Source: Minicystis rosea (GTDB taxonomy: Bacteria > Myxococcota_A > Polyangia > Polyangiales > Polyangiaceae). Taken from it: a stretch of DNA of 64,000 bases. Of the stretch, positions 42,142 through 51,240 are shown one piece after another; positions within the stretch are counted from its first letter, which is position 1; the number at the start of each line of letters is the position of its first letter. The stretch lies in contig CP016211.1 in assembly GCA_001931535.1 (NCBI GenBank), forward strand, positions 4,695,573 through 4,759,572. The letters run 5' to 3'. The translations under genes were made by a program, and so were the position numbers. Below the pieces are notes generated by a model that had not been told where the DNA came from, searched no databases, and saw only the letters and a list, made by a program, of their open reading frames with translations.

Positions 42142-43546
42142 TCCACGCCGATTCGCGGCGGTCGTCCCCCTCGCGCTCGGCGCGACCGGCTGCATCTCGA
42201 CGGCGACGCGCGCCGATCTCGATCGCGTCTCGGCCCTCGTTCATGCGCCTCTGCCGAACGTGAGCCGCGGCTCGGCGGTCGCTTCCGACACCTCCGAAGA
42301 TGCGCGCGCGATCCTCGAGCAGCCGCTCACCGCCGACGCCTCCGTGCGCGTCGCGCTCCTCAACAACCGCGCGCTGCGCGCGTCGCTGCGCGAGATCGGC
42401 ATCGCGCGCGGGCAGCTCGTGCAGGCCGGGCTGCCACCAAATCCCACCGTCGAAGTCGAGCTGCGCCGGCCGCCGGCGCAGGGAGAAGCCCTGCGGAAGA
42501 GCTTCGCGGTCGAGTACGATCTCACGAGCGCCATCCTCGTGCCCCAGCGCGCCGACGCGGCCCGCGCCGACCTCGAGGCCGCGCGTTACCGATCGGCCGC
42601 CGCGGTCGTCTCCACCGGCTACGAGGTGCGCGCCGCGTTCCTCGCGCTGCAAGCGGCGATGGCGCGCCACGCGATCGGGAGCCGGGTGCTCGACGCCTTC
42701 GCGGCCGGCCGCGACGCCGCCCGCGCGCTCCTCGCCGCCGGCAACATCCCCGAGCTGGATTTCACGACCCAGGAGGCCGCCTATCAAGCCGCGCGCGTGA
42801 CGATCGCGCAGCTCGAGCTCTCGGTGCTCGATCGTCGCGAGCAGGTCAATCGCCTCCTCGGCCTCCACGGCGAGCAGACGACGTGGACGGCGGACGGCAC
42901 GCTGCCGCCCGTGCCGGAGGCGCTCGATCTGCCGGACGATCTCGAACGCAAATCCATCCAAGCGAGCCTCGAGCTCGCCGAGACACGGAGCCGGCTCGAA
43001 GGCATCGCGCGACGCACCGGCCTCGCACGGACGGAGGGATGGCTGCCCGATCTCTCCGTGACGCTGAACGCCGAGCAGGACGGCCCGGGCTATACGGTCG
43101 GCGGCGGCCTGCGTCTCACGCTGCCGCTCTTCGATCGCAAACAAGGCACCATCGCCGCCCGCGAAGCGGAGCTCGACACGCTGCTCGAGCGCTACCACGG
43201 CGCCGCCGTCGACATCCGATCCTTCGCGCGCGAGCTGCGGAACCGCGTCGCCTCGACGCACGCCCGCGCCCGCCATCTCCAGGAGGTCGTCGTGCCCACG
43301 CGCCGCCGCGTGCTCGAGCAAGCCATCCTCCAATACAACGGCATGCAGATCGGCGTCTTTCAGCTCCTCCAAGCGCGCCGCGAGGAGCTCGACGCGGAGC
43401 TCGGGCTCGTCGAGGCGCAGCGTGATTTCTGGACCGCGAGCGCTGCCGTCGACGCGCTCCTCACCGGCCGCCGCGTCGACCTCGGAGCCTCTGCGGCACC
43501 GGCGGCCATCAGCGCTTCATCCAACGAGTCTTCGGGAGGTCATTGA
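42131..43546 (+). CDS. TolC-family outer-membrane efflux lipoprotein (CusC/CzcC-like)
   Basis: The 471-residue protein has a lipoprotein signal (LALGATGCIS), then the alternating helical hairpins of outer membrane efflux proteins (OEP repeats: 'NRALRASLREIGIARGQLVQAGLPPNPTVEVELRRPP' and 'YRGAAVDIRSFARELRNRVASTHARARHLQEVV'-like helices). Long coiled helices make the periplasmic tunnel. It belongs to the CusC/CzcC branch, normally the exit for an RND metal pump; no RND gene is in the window. The start at 42131 overlaps the upstream lipoprotein gene. Confidence 0.9.
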   Translation: MRIDPRRFAAVVPLALGATGCISTATRADLDRVSALVHAPLPNVSRGSAVASDTSEDARAILEQPLTADASVRVALLNNRALRASLREIGIARGQLVQAGLPPNPTVEVELRRPPAQGEALRKSFAVEYDLTSAILVPQRADAARADLEAARYRSAAAVVSTGYEVRAAFLALQAAMARHAIGSRVLDAFAAGRDAARALLAAGNIPELDFTTQEAAYQAARVTIAQLELSVLDRREQVNRLLGLHGEQTTWTADGTLPPVPEALDLPDDLERKSIQASLELAETRSRLEGIARRTGLARTEGWLPDLSVTLNAEQDGPGYTVGGGLRLTLPLFDRKQGTIAAREAELDTLLERYHGAAVDIRSFARELRNRVASTHARARHLQEVVVPTRRRVLEQAILQYNGMQIGVFQLLQARREELDAELGLVEAQRDFWTASAAVDALLTGRRVDLGASAAPAAISASSNESSGGH

Positions 43547-43547
43547 C

Positions 43548-44867
43548 ATGGATCGTCGTCACTTCATGACGTGGGGCGGCGTCGCCGCCGGCGCCGCGCT
43601 GCTGACCCGCGTGAGCCGCGCTTCCGCCGATCTCGGCGCAAACGAGGTACCGCCTCCCCCGCCGGCGCGCGTCCCTGCCCTCGGCGGTCAGCCCGCCGTG
43701 GTGACGCCGAACGGCAGCACTTTGCCGCTCGAAACCATCGGCGGCGTGAAGGTCGGTCACCTCGTCGCGGAGCCGTTGGAGCATGAATTCGCGCCCGGGC
43801 TGCGCGCGGAGGTCTGGGGCTACAACGGCAGCACGCCGGGGCCGACCATCGAGGCCGTCGAAGGGGATCGACTGCGCATCTACGTCACCAATCGACTGCC
43901 GGAGCCGACCACGGTGCACTGGCATGGACTCGTCGTGCCGAATGGCATGGATGGAGTCGCGGGCCTCACCCAGAAGCCCATCCCTCCCGGTGAAACCTAC
44001 GTTTACGAATTCACGCTCCGCGCCGCGGGCACGTACATGTATCACTCGCACTACGACGAGATGACCCAGATTGCGCTGGGCATGGTGGGCATGTTCGTCG
44101 TCCACCCGAAGCGCCCGCGCGGCCCGCGCGTGGATCGCGACTTCGTGCTCATGACCCACGAATGGAAGATCAACGCAGGCGCCAAGCGACCCGATCCGAA
44201 CGCGATGAACGACTTCAACGTGCTCACCTTCAACGGAAAGGCCTTTCCCGCGACGGAGCCCCTCGTCGTCGGTCGCGGCGAGCGCGTGCGCATTCGTCTC
44301 GGCAACCTCGGGCCGATGGATCATCACCCCATCCACCTTCATGGCCTCTCGTTCGTCATGACGGCGACCGACGGCGGCTTCGTCCCCAAATCGGCGCAAC
44401 ACCCGGAGACGACGGTGCTCGTCCCGGTCGGCACCACGCGGGTCATCGAGCTCGTCCCCGACGAGCCAGGCGACTGGCCGGTGCATTGTCACATGACCCA
44501 TCACGTGATGATGCAAATGGCACACGGTCTACCGTCGATGGTGGGCGCCGACACTCGTGAGCTCGATCGGCGCATGAGCCGTGTCCTGCCCGAATACATG
44601 ACCATGGGCACGACGGGCATGGGTGGAATGGGCGAGATGCCCATGCAGATGCCGCCCAACAGCTTGCCGATGCGCGGTGGTCAGGGCCCGTTCTCGTACA
44701 TCGACATGGGTGGAATGTTCACCTTGCTCAAGGTGCGTGAGAAGCCGACGGCCGCCGATCGCGACACCTGGTATGCGCACCCGAAGGGCACCGTCGCGGG
44801 GCGGGCCGATCCGGCGCGCATGAAGGCCGACGGCATCGATCCGCAGCGCCGCGTCCGGAGCGGTTGA
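43548..44867 (+). CDS. Multicopper oxidase
   Basis: The 439-residue protein starts with a Tat-like sequence (MDRRHFMTWGGVAAG), expected for a folded copper enzyme. It has the copper-binding signatures of a two- or three-domain multicopper oxidase: 'TTVHWHGLVVPNG' (HxH), 'YHSHYD' (HxH), 'DHHPIHLHGLSF' (HxH) and 'WPVHCHMTHHVMMQMAHGL' (HCHxxHH). A Met/Gly-rich loop (EYMTMGTTGMGGMGEMPMQMPPN) is typical of CueO/CuoB-like oxidases that oxidise Cu(I). A GGAGGT lies seven bases upstream of ATG 43548. It stands between the efflux gene and the copper sigma factor. Confidence 0.93.
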   Translation: MDRRHFMTWGGVAAGAALLTRVSRASADLGANEVPPPPPARVPALGGQPAVVTPNGSTLPLETIGGVKVGHLVAEPLEHEFAPGLRAEVWGYNGSTPGPTIEAVEGDRLRIYVTNRLPEPTTVHWHGLVVPNGMDGVAGLTQKPIPPGETYVYEFTLRAAGTYMYHSHYDEMTQIALGMVGMFVVHPKRPRGPRVDRDFVLMTHEWKINAGAKRPDPNAMNDFNVLTFNGKAFPATEPLVVGRGERVRIRLGNLGPMDHHPIHLHGLSFVMTATDGGFVPKSAQHPETTVLVPVGTTRVIELVPDEPGDWPVHCHMTHHVMMQMAHGLPSMVGADTRELDRRMSRVLPEYMTMGTTGMGGMGEMPMQMPPNSLPMRGGQGPFSYIDMGGMFTLLKVREKPTAADRDTWYAHPKGTVAGRADPARMKADGIDPQRRVRSG

Positions 44868-44941
44868 ATCCAGCGCACGCCCGCGCGTGACATACGGAAT
44901 GGGTGTGGCACCTTGAGGCCCCGAGAGAGAGCAAAAGACAC

Positions 44942-45547
44942 GTGAGCACGAGTGACGACATGGAAGAGCCGGGCACTGGCATCGCAGGCGTGCCGCCCGT
45001 CATCCTGGCGAATCGAGCGCAGTTCCTCGGTTTCCTGGAACGCCGGCTCGGCCGGCGGGACTTGGCCGAAGAGGTCCTCCAAGCCGCCTATCTGAAGGCG
45101 ATGGAGGCGTCGGGCACCATTCAGCAGGAAGAGAGCACGGTCGCCTGGTTTTATCGGCTCCTGCGCAATGCCATCGTCGACCTCCGGCGGCGGCAGACGG
45201 CCGAGGCGCGCGCGCTCGAGCGGCACGGGCAGGAAGTAGCGCTCGACACCGAGCGAGAGGACGAGTCGCTGCGAGGCGCCGTGTGCCGTTGCGTCGACGG
45301 CCTCATTCCCACGCTCAAACCGGAGTATGTCGAGATCGTCCGCCGGATCGATCTCGGCGGCGCCAGCGTGCAAGAGGCCGCCGGCGCGCTCGGCATCACG
45401 GCGAACAATGCCTCCGTCCGCCTCCACCGAGCGCGGGCCGCGCTGCGAAAGCGGCTCGAGCACACCTGCGGAGCCTGCTCGCAGCACGGGTGTCTCGATT
45501 GCACGTGCAGCCAGACCACGACGCGCCCGCCGGCCGACGAGGCCTGA
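44942..45547 (+). CDS. CorE-like copper-sensing ECF sigma factor
   Basis: The 201-residue protein has sigma region 2 ('LEEVLQAAYLKAMEASG', 'FYRLLRNAIVDLRRRQ') and region 4 ('SVQEAAGALGITANNASVRLHRARAALRKRL'). The linker has a CxC motif ('GAVCRCVDG') and the C-terminus a Cys-rich tail 'CGACSQHGCLDCTC'. The combination of linker CxC and C-terminal Cys domain is the CorE (ECF44) pattern of Myxococcus xanthus, where copper binding directly switches the sigma factor, with no anti-sigma factor. None is encoded here either. The GTG at 44942 is chosen; an ATG at 44960 is possible. It probably drives the adjacent copper genes. Confidence 0.88.
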   Translation: MSTSDDMEEPGTGIAGVPPVILANRAQFLGFLERRLGRRDLAEEVLQAAYLKAMEASGTIQQEESTVAWFYRLLRNAIVDLRRRQTAEARALERHGQEVALDTEREDESLRGAVCRCVDGLIPTLKPEYVEIVRRIDLGGASVQEAAGALGITANNASVRLHRARAALRKRLEHTCGACSQHGCLDCTCSQTTTRPPADEA

Positions 45548-45622
45548 CGCCGCCGCGCGTGCCTCGAGGCAGCGCCACGCACATGCGCGGTTGGTCCTCC
45601 TGATTGCACTCCGACCGATCCA

Positions 45623-46321
45623 TCACCTGCGGATGCCCTCGACCTCGATGCACACGGGATCGCTCCGCCACGTTCGCTCCGCGGGCACGCGCACCGCGCG
45701 CACGTCGCAGTACTTCGGGATCGCCCAGCCCTTGCACGGATCGCCGCCGGGCTGCGGCACCGCGAGCGACGCCGACAACGACGGTGGCTCGAGCGGCACG
45801 TTCGCGTCGGGGTAGATCTCGCGGAAGGCCGCCGCGAGCGCACCGTAATGCATCGAGAGGCCGCTCATGCGTGCGGCCTTGTCCTTGACGGGTGTGGCGC
45901 CGGCGCGGGCGGTGTCGGCGAAGGCCACCATCGCCTCGGCCAGCGCGGTGAAACCTTGAAACGACGGCACCCGCAGCGCGTGCTCGGCGTCGATCCGCGC
46001 CCGCAGCGCGCGCGTGCCCGCCCGCAAAGCCTCGACGTCGGCGGGCGCCGGATCGCAGCGCTCGGGAATGCATGGGCGGCTGAAATGACGCGCCACCTCG
46101 TTCCCATCGGGATCCGCCTCCCAACGCAGCTCCCCGGCCACGCAGCCCGCGGTGGCCGCCTGCGCGGCCTTCATCACCGCCGTCATGGGCTCGCGCACCG
46201 CGCTCCGCGCATCGGCGGGCTCGGCCTTCGCAGGCTTGGTGGCCGGCGGATCGAAGCGATCGCACCCGAGCGCAGCGCACGCGAGCACGACCACGCTCGC
46301 TGTCCTTCCCGCGCGGCTCAC
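45623..46321 (-). CDS. Lipoprotein of unknown function
   Basis: The 232-residue protein starts at a GTG (46319-46321) that overlaps the TGA stop of the upstream SGNH gene (GTGA), so it is translationally coupled. The signal peptide ends LACAALGCD (lipobox). The mature domain has conserved-looking cysteines ('AGCVAGELRW', 'SRPCIPERCDPAP', 'DPCKGWAIPKYCDVRAV', 'SDPVCIEV') and is mostly helical. No family is recognised; it is probably a partner of the upstream hydrolase. Confidence 0.75.
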   Translation of the reverse strand: MSRAGRTASVVVLACAALGCDRFDPPATKPAKAEPADARSAVREPMTAVMKAAQAATAGCVAGELRWEADPDGNEVARHFSRPCIPERCDPAPADVEALRAGTRALRARIDAEHALRVPSFQGFTALAEAMVAFADTARAGATPVKDKAARMSGLSMHYGALAAAFREIYPDANVPLEPPSLSASLAVPQPGGDPCKGWAIPKYCDVRAVRVPAERTWRSDPVCIEVEGIRR

Positions 46322-48552
46322 AGGCACACCTCCGCGCCGGCGTACTTGGAGCACGTGCCCTGCTTGCAGGGAACATCCTTGTTGCACAGCGGCACGCAGC
46401 GCTGGAACACGCCGACCGGCGCAGCCCCGCGCCCGCACGCGGCGTCACGCTCGCCTCGCAAACAGGCCACGATCGATTTCGCGTCACCTCGATATGTCTC
46501 GAAACATGCCGGGTTGTCGAAGAGCGGCATCTCGCCGCAAGCACCGGCGACGCCGGCCTCCTTCACGACCGCACAGATGGCCTCGCTCGGCTTCGGCGGG
46601 TCGGCAATCTTGGCCACGTCGGCCGCCGATTCCAGCTCGCGAAAGTTGATGGTCACGCCGTTGATGCGCTCTCCCCACCCGACCTGGACGCGGCGCGATC
46701 GTGCGGGCCAACGAAAATCCACCGCGGTGTCCTCTCCCCGAATCAACGGCACCTGCACGACCAACGCGGGCGGGCCCGATCGCGACGAGTCCCGGTAGAT
46801 CACCGATTCGCCGAGCGGCGTTGCAGCCACGCGCACGCCGGTGGGAACGGCCTTGTCGATGCCGCCGTCGTGGCAGCGGAGCGTCAGCCACTCGTCGACG
46901 ATGTACGTCTCGCAGCCCGCGGCGGTCGACCCGGGCACGTTCACCTCTTTGCGCGTGCGCGCGCTCGCAAGCGTGGTGGGCAGCGTGCGGCCGAGCGGGC
47001 GCCCTGCGGCGGGCTCGGCGAGCTTCGGTGAAGGCGGCCGCGAGAGCACGGCCGCGAGCGCCTTGGCCACCGCTTCATGGCCCTTCGGCGAGAGATGGAT
47101 GTCGCGCTTGAGGAACGCGCCCGGCTCGGCGGCGCGGAGCGTGTCGGTCAGATCGATCGCCGTCGCGCCCACGTCCTCCGCGGCGTCGATCAAGTCGTCC
47201 ACGAGGATGCGCGCCGGCTCCAGATCGACGTGCTTCGGGCCATGCTTCTCCCACTCGTCTTTGGAGACCTGCACGTCGAGCGGCAGCGCCGCGACGACGA
47301 GCCGCGCGCCGGCCGCGTCGCACAACGCCTTGATCCGCCGCAGCGAGGGCGCGAGCGGCGACCAGGCGCGGATGCGCGGCACCGTCTCGGCCCGCACGGT
47401 GTCCGCGCGCTTCTGCGCGTCCTCGACGGCATCGAGCACCGGCGTGATGCGCGCCGCATCGGCCGCGTTCTTGGCCGCGCGATCGCGCAGCCGCTGCTCG
47501 ACCTTCCGGCGGAACTCGGCACCTTTGACGATGAGATCGGCCGTCGCATAAAGCGGCCCGGTGTACTCGCCGTAATCGTCGGTCCCCACGATGTCGCCGG
47601 GCTGCGCGAAGCTCGCCTTCACCGGATCCCAGCGCCCGCCGAAGATGCTCCCCGGCGTGTCGGTCTCCATGCCGATCCGCTCGATACCGACCAGCTCGAC
47701 GAAGCGATCGCGCGCCCCGCGCAGCTCCGCGTTGGCCACGCTGACCTTCGCGTTCTGGAGCTTCGCCAAGCGACGCGTGTCGTCGCGCGCGCGGAGGTGC
47801 TCCTCGGCCGCGCGCGCCGCCGCGAGACCGATGTCCGCGAACGTTCCCTCCGAAGGCACGGTGAACGCCTCGGTGGGCCCGCCCTGCCGGTACCAGAAGC
47901 GCCGCAGCGCGAAGATCGCATGCGATTTGCGGAACAACAGATTACGCCCGGGGAAGCTCGCCACGTGCGATGGCGCCGTCTCGCGACGCACGGCCCAGCC
48001 GTCCCACACGGCGTGTCGCTCGGTGTTGGGCCGCTCCGCTTCGAAGAGGTCGTTGGCGAAGTTGACCACGTACACCACGCGCTTCGGTTTCCGCTTCTCC
48101 AGGAGATCGGCGAGCACGCGCTCGAACTCCGGAGGCCCGTAGGTGGGCACGCCCGCGTTGACGACGCGCGCGCCGGGGAGCAACGCTTCGAGGCGCGCAC
48201 ACGTGGTCTCGCCCTCCTCCACGCCCAGCCCGAACACCTGCGAATCGCCGACGACCACCACCTCGTCGCTGCCCGGCGCCGGGAGATCGAGACCGCGAAA
48301 CCCATCCTTGTTGATGCGCACGGAGGTGACGGGATTGCCGCCGAACGCGATACGCATCGACTCCCCCGGCAGGAGCCGCACGCCCAGCACCGGATCCGCC
48401 GTGTAGACGTTGAGGTGAGGAAACGCCCCGTGATCGCGCATGGAGAACGCGACCTCGCTCAACGCGAGCCCCACCGCGAGCCCCGCCGCGACGCGGAGGG
48501 CCCGGCCTGCGAGGCGTAAGCGAGGTGCTTTGGCAGCGGTTTCGTCGGCCAT
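46318..48552 (-). CDS. SGNH/GDSL hydrolase-family membrane-anchored protein
   Basis: The 744-residue protein has an N-terminal TM (AGLAVGLALSEVAFSM) and then an SGNH domain. Block I is 'VVVVGDSQVFGLGV', block III 'VNFANDLFE' (Asn) and block V 'DIHLSPKGHEAVA' (Asp-His). Between blocks III and V lies an insert of about 250 residues with coiled-coil-like 'RDRAAKNAADAARITPVLDAVEDAQK'. The C-terminal third is a beta-rich domain ending in a Cys-rich tail ('CVPLCNKDVPCKQGTCSKYAGAEVCL'). SGNH enzymes of this layout often act on envelope polysaccharide O-acetyl groups, but that is inference. The start at 48552 precedes the TM. Confidence 0.85.
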   Translation of the reverse strand: MADETAAKAPRLRLAGRALRVAAGLAVGLALSEVAFSMRDHGAFPHLNVYTADPVLGVRLLPGESMRIAFGGNPVTSVRINKDGFRGLDLPAPGSDEVVVVGDSQVFGLGVEEGETTCARLEALLPGARVVNAGVPTYGPPEFERVLADLLEKRKPKRVVYVVNFANDLFEAERPNTERHAVWDGWAVRRETAPSHVASFPGRNLLFRKSHAIFALRRFWYRQGGPTEAFTVPSEGTFADIGLAAARAAEEHLRARDDTRRLAKLQNAKVSVANAELRGARDRFVELVGIERIGMETDTPGSIFGGRWDPVKASFAQPGDIVGTDDYGEYTGPLYATADLIVKGAEFRRKVEQRLRDRAAKNAADAARITPVLDAVEDAQKRADTVRAETVPRIRAWSPLAPSLRRIKALCDAAGARLVVAALPLDVQVSKDEWEKHGPKHVDLEPARILVDDLIDAAEDVGATAIDLTDTLRAAEPGAFLKRDIHLSPKGHEAVAKALAAVLSRPPSPKLAEPAAGRPLGRTLPTTLASARTRKEVNVPGSTAAGCETYIVDEWLTLRCHDGGIDKAVPTGVRVAATPLGESVIYRDSSRSGPPALVVQVPLIRGEDTAVDFRWPARSRRVQVGWGERINGVTINFRELESAADVAKIADPPKPSEAICAVVKEAGVAGACGEMPLFDNPACFETYRGDAKSIVACLRGERDAACGRGAAPVGVFQRCVPLCNKDVPCKQGTCSKYAGAEVCL

Positions 48553-48646
48553 GGCGCGGAGTATACGTGAGCTCGCTCCCGTGCCCGCGACGAGCATCGC
48601 GTCCTTCGGGGTTGCGGCCGGACCGCGCTCGGATCCATGACACCGC

Positions 48647-49117
48647 ATGCGGCTCGTCCTCGACAGCTCGGTCCTCATCGCTGCCATCCGGCCCAACGAG
48701 CCGGACCACGAGGACGCGCGCCGCTTCGTCGAGCGCCTCCGCTCCGCGCCCGCGGCCGCCGAGGTCTTCGCGCCTCCCGAGCTCTGGCTCGAGGTGCATG
48801 TCGTCGAGCACCGCCTCGCCGGCACACGCCGCGGTGCCCAAGCCCCCGGATCCGCGCTCGAAGGGCTCTCCATCGAGCTCGTGAGACCCGATACGCTCGA
48901 CGTCGTCACCGCCTTCCTCGACACGCTCACGCGGCAGATGCGCGGCCGCCGTCCCTTCGCCAATGCAACCGATCTCGTCTACCTCTGGGCCGCGTGCCAC
49001 GTCGACGCCGTGGTCGTCACGCTCGATCAAGGAATGCTCTCCTACCATGGAGTGGTCTGCGACGTGACCCGCCCACAGCACGTCCGCTGGCCCGCGGATC
49101 GCACGCGCCGCGGCTGA
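48647..49117 (+). CDS. PIN-domain protein (VapC-like, orphan)
   Basis: The 156-residue protein fits the PIN nuclease fold: 'MRLVLDSSVLIAAI' (first Asp), 'PPELWLEVHVVEH' (Glu) and 'ANATDLVYLWAACHVDAVVVTLDQGML' (two Asp). All acidic metal ligands are present, so it may be an RNase. No antitoxin gene is adjacent: the upstream region holds the SGNH start on the other strand. It may be an orphan toxin or have another role. Confidence 0.82.
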   Translation: MRLVLDSSVLIAAIRPNEPDHEDARRFVERLRSAPAAAEVFAPPELWLEVHVVEHRLAGTRRGAQAPGSALEGLSIELVRPDTLDVVTAFLDTLTRQMRGRRPFANATDLVYLWAACHVDAVVVTLDQGMLSYHGVVCDVTRPQHVRWPADRTRRG

Positions 49118-49129
49118 ATCCTCGCTCCT

Positions 49130-49146
49130 CGAGATGGGCAATCTCG
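49130..49146. terminator. Short hairpin between convergent genes
   Basis: CGAGAT (49130-49135) pairs with ATCTCG (49141-49146) around the 5-base loop GGGCA, between the convergent PIN and ADP-ribosylglycohydrolase genes. The stem is short and lacks a T-tract, so this is a weak call. Confidence 0.35.
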
Positions 49147-49153
49147 CACGCCG

Positions 49154-50116
49154 TCAGCCCCGAGGCGCGGATGGCGTGATGTCGCCGATCCGATCGCAAA
49201 GCGCCTTCACGTCATCGATGCTCGGTCGCTCGTGAGCGAGATTCCGAATCCAGATCGAGGGAATACCATCCATCCCATGGCGCGCCCCGGCGAGGGCGCC
49301 TGCCATGGCACAGATGGAGTCGACATCTCCGCCCAGCCGCGAAGCGGTGGAGACCGTCGCCTCATAGCTTTCGCCGGAAGCAAGAAAGGCCCAGAGCGCC
49401 GCGGGGACGGCCTCTTTGGCGAAAGCGCTCGTCCCCAACGCACGCGCGGCCTCCGCAGGCTCTTCGGCGCGCGCGAAGAGCATTCCAATCTTGGTGAGCG
49501 CTGCCTCCACCCAGGGTGCCTCTCCGCGCACGCGCGCCCCGAGTGTGCGGAGAAACGTCGGCGCATCGAGCTCGCCCGGGCGCGTCTCCAGCGCGATTCG
49601 AAGCGCATGCGCGTGGACACGCGCCGCCGACAAGGCATCTCGGTGCGTGTGCGTGACACGCGTCGCCAACGCGATGGCCGCATCGAGCGCCTCGGCCGAT
49701 GTCCAAGCCGCGCACGCCACCGGCGTGATCCGCACGGCGCCGCCGTTGCCCTGAGACCCTTCCGGCCAAGCAGCGAAGGCGCAGCGATCCCAAGACGTGC
49801 CCGTGGCGAAGGCCGTCAATGCGATCTTCATCCCCCGTCCGAACCCGCGCGCCGGCTCGTAATGCGCCTGGAATCGTCCCAGCAGATGCTCGGGATCCAC
49901 GGTGCCGGTGGCCACGATGGATTCGGCGACCGCGATGTTCATCAAACCATCATCCGTATAGGACCATGGGCTGGGCGTGGTGCATCGAGCCGCGAGGCGG
50001 CGGGACATCTCCGCGGGAGAGATACCCTCGAGCGGACCGCCGAACGCGTCACCCACCACGGCGCCGACGATGGCCCCACGGATGCGGTCTTTGCGCTCGC
50101 CCGCCGCCACGTTCAT
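49154..50116 (-). CDS. ADP-ribosylglycohydrolase family protein (cytosolic)
   Basis: The 320-residue protein has the ADP-ribosylglycohydrolase signature: 'GAIVGAVVGDAFGGPLEG', the metal site 'SYTDDGLMNIAVAESI' (TDD) and 'GGDVDSICAMAGALAGARHG' (D-D at the second site). Members remove ADP-ribose from proteins or act on O-acetyl-ADP-ribose. The canonical TDDT reads TDDG here, so the last metal ligand is altered. No signal peptide. The start at 50116 is the first in-frame ATG before the core. Confidence 0.85.
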   Translation of the reverse strand: MNVAAGERKDRIRGAIVGAVVGDAFGGPLEGISPAEMSRRLAARCTTPSPWSYTDDGLMNIAVAESIVATGTVDPEHLLGRFQAHYEPARGFGRGMKIALTAFATGTSWDRCAFAAWPEGSQGNGGAVRITPVACAAWTSAEALDAAIALATRVTHTHRDALSAARVHAHALRIALETRPGELDAPTFLRTLGARVRGEAPWVEAALTKIGMLFARAEEPAEAARALGTSAFAKEAVPAALWAFLASGESYEATVSTASRLGGDVDSICAMAGALAGARHGMDGIPSIWIRNLAHERPSIDDVKALCDRIGDITPSAPRG

Positions 50117-50195
50117 GCCGTCGATTGTACTCGCCGAGGACCCCGTTCCTGCGCTTGAATCCCGAGGCGGCCGCGCGGCCCGCAGGGGAGAGCGG

Positions 50196-51218
50196 ATGTC
50201 GGCACGAATCGGACGCTTCTTTTCGCCATCGGCCGCCCTCGTGGCCCTCGGGATCTTCGTCGCCGGGCTGCTCGTCGGCGGGTATGCGGTGTACCTCGTC
50301 GTCGACGAGGCACGCATCTCCATCGGTGGCTTCGTGCTCGCGGGCGCGCTCGTCCTCGGCGCGGCGGGCGCGCTCGCCCGGGCCTTTCCGCGCGGGTGCA
50401 ACGCGTGCCGGACGACGCTCGCCGGTGTTGGCGCGAGCTTTCCCGTGGAGCTCGTCACGGCGGGCTCGGGCGGCGATGCCTTCGTGGCCTCCTATGACGA
50501 TCAAGGCGGGCTCCGGTGGAAGAAGATCATCCGCGGATCGTCGATTGGTCCGGGCGTCTCCGTCGCCGTCGCCAAGAACGGCGACGTGGTCCTCGCGGGC
50601 GCGTTCCAACAGGGCTTGTCCCTCGGTGGAGCGACGCTTCAGAGCGCCGGTATCGACGACATCTTCGTGGCCAAGCTCGATGCCGCCGGGCATCACCTCT
50701 GGAGCAAACGATTCGGGACACCGAGCCAGGACTTCGCAGGTCCGCTCGCCGTCGGCCCGGGCGGCGCCATCTTCGTGAGCGCGTCCGTGAGCGACGTCGT
50801 CGATCTCGGCGCCGGGCCGATTCCCGGACCCGCCGGGCAGCCGCACACCCTCGCGGCCGTCTTCGAGGCCGATGGCACGCTCCGGTTCAGCACCGACGCG
50901 GACGCCCTCGTGAACGATCCCGACGCGCTCTATCTCTCCAGCGCGGCCTTCGATGCTTCGGGCAACGTGGTCATCAACCTGGATTACAGCCTCTCGTCCC
51001 CCGACTTCATCCTCATGAAGCTGAACGCCGGAGGTCACCCCATCTGGTCCGAGAGCTTCGGCCCTTACGACGTCACCGCCCAAGCCACCTTGACCACCAC
51101 GCCGAGCGGCGGCGTGCTCCTCACGGCGCAACTCCAGAACGCCCTGGATCTCGGCAACATCCACCTCGCAGGCCCGAAGTCGGGCGCCGAGGTGCTGATC
51201 GCGAAATTCGCCCCCTGA
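50196..51218 (+). CDS. Membrane-anchored beta-propeller-like protein
   Basis: The 340-residue protein has two hydrophobic segments (residues ~12-35 and 43-62) and then propeller-like repeats: 'VAVAKNGDVVLAGAFQQGLSLGG', 'IFVAKLDAAGHHLWSKRFGT', 'LAVGPGGAIFVSASVSD', 'FILMKLNAGGHPIWSESFGP' and 'LTTTPSGGVLLTAQL'. They resemble the repeats in the lipoprotein at 10610-12082. Function is unknown; envelope scaffolding is plausible. It diverges from the ADP-ribosylglycohydrolase gene 80 bp away. Confidence 0.78.
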   Translation: MSARIGRFFSPSAALVALGIFVAGLLVGGYAVYLVVDEARISIGGFVLAGALVLGAAGALARAFPRGCNACRTTLAGVGASFPVELVTAGSGGDAFVASYDDQGGLRWKKIIRGSSIGPGVSVAVAKNGDVVLAGAFQQGLSLGGATLQSAGIDDIFVAKLDAAGHHLWSKRFGTPSQDFAGPLAVGPGGAIFVSASVSDVVDLGAGPIPGPAGQPHTLAAVFEADGTLRFSTDADALVNDPDALYLSSAAFDASGNVVINLDYSLSSPDFILMKLNAGGHPIWSESFGPYDVTAQATLTTTPSGGVLLTAQLQNALDLGNIHLAGPKSGAEVLIAKFAP

Positions 51219-51240
51219 CCAAACCTCGTGGCGTGGCGCC

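Noticed and set aside
44895..44920. Sigma-54-like TGGCAC near the CorE-like gene
   Set aside because: TGGCAC is followed by TTGA at the wrong spacing for the -24/-12 pattern.
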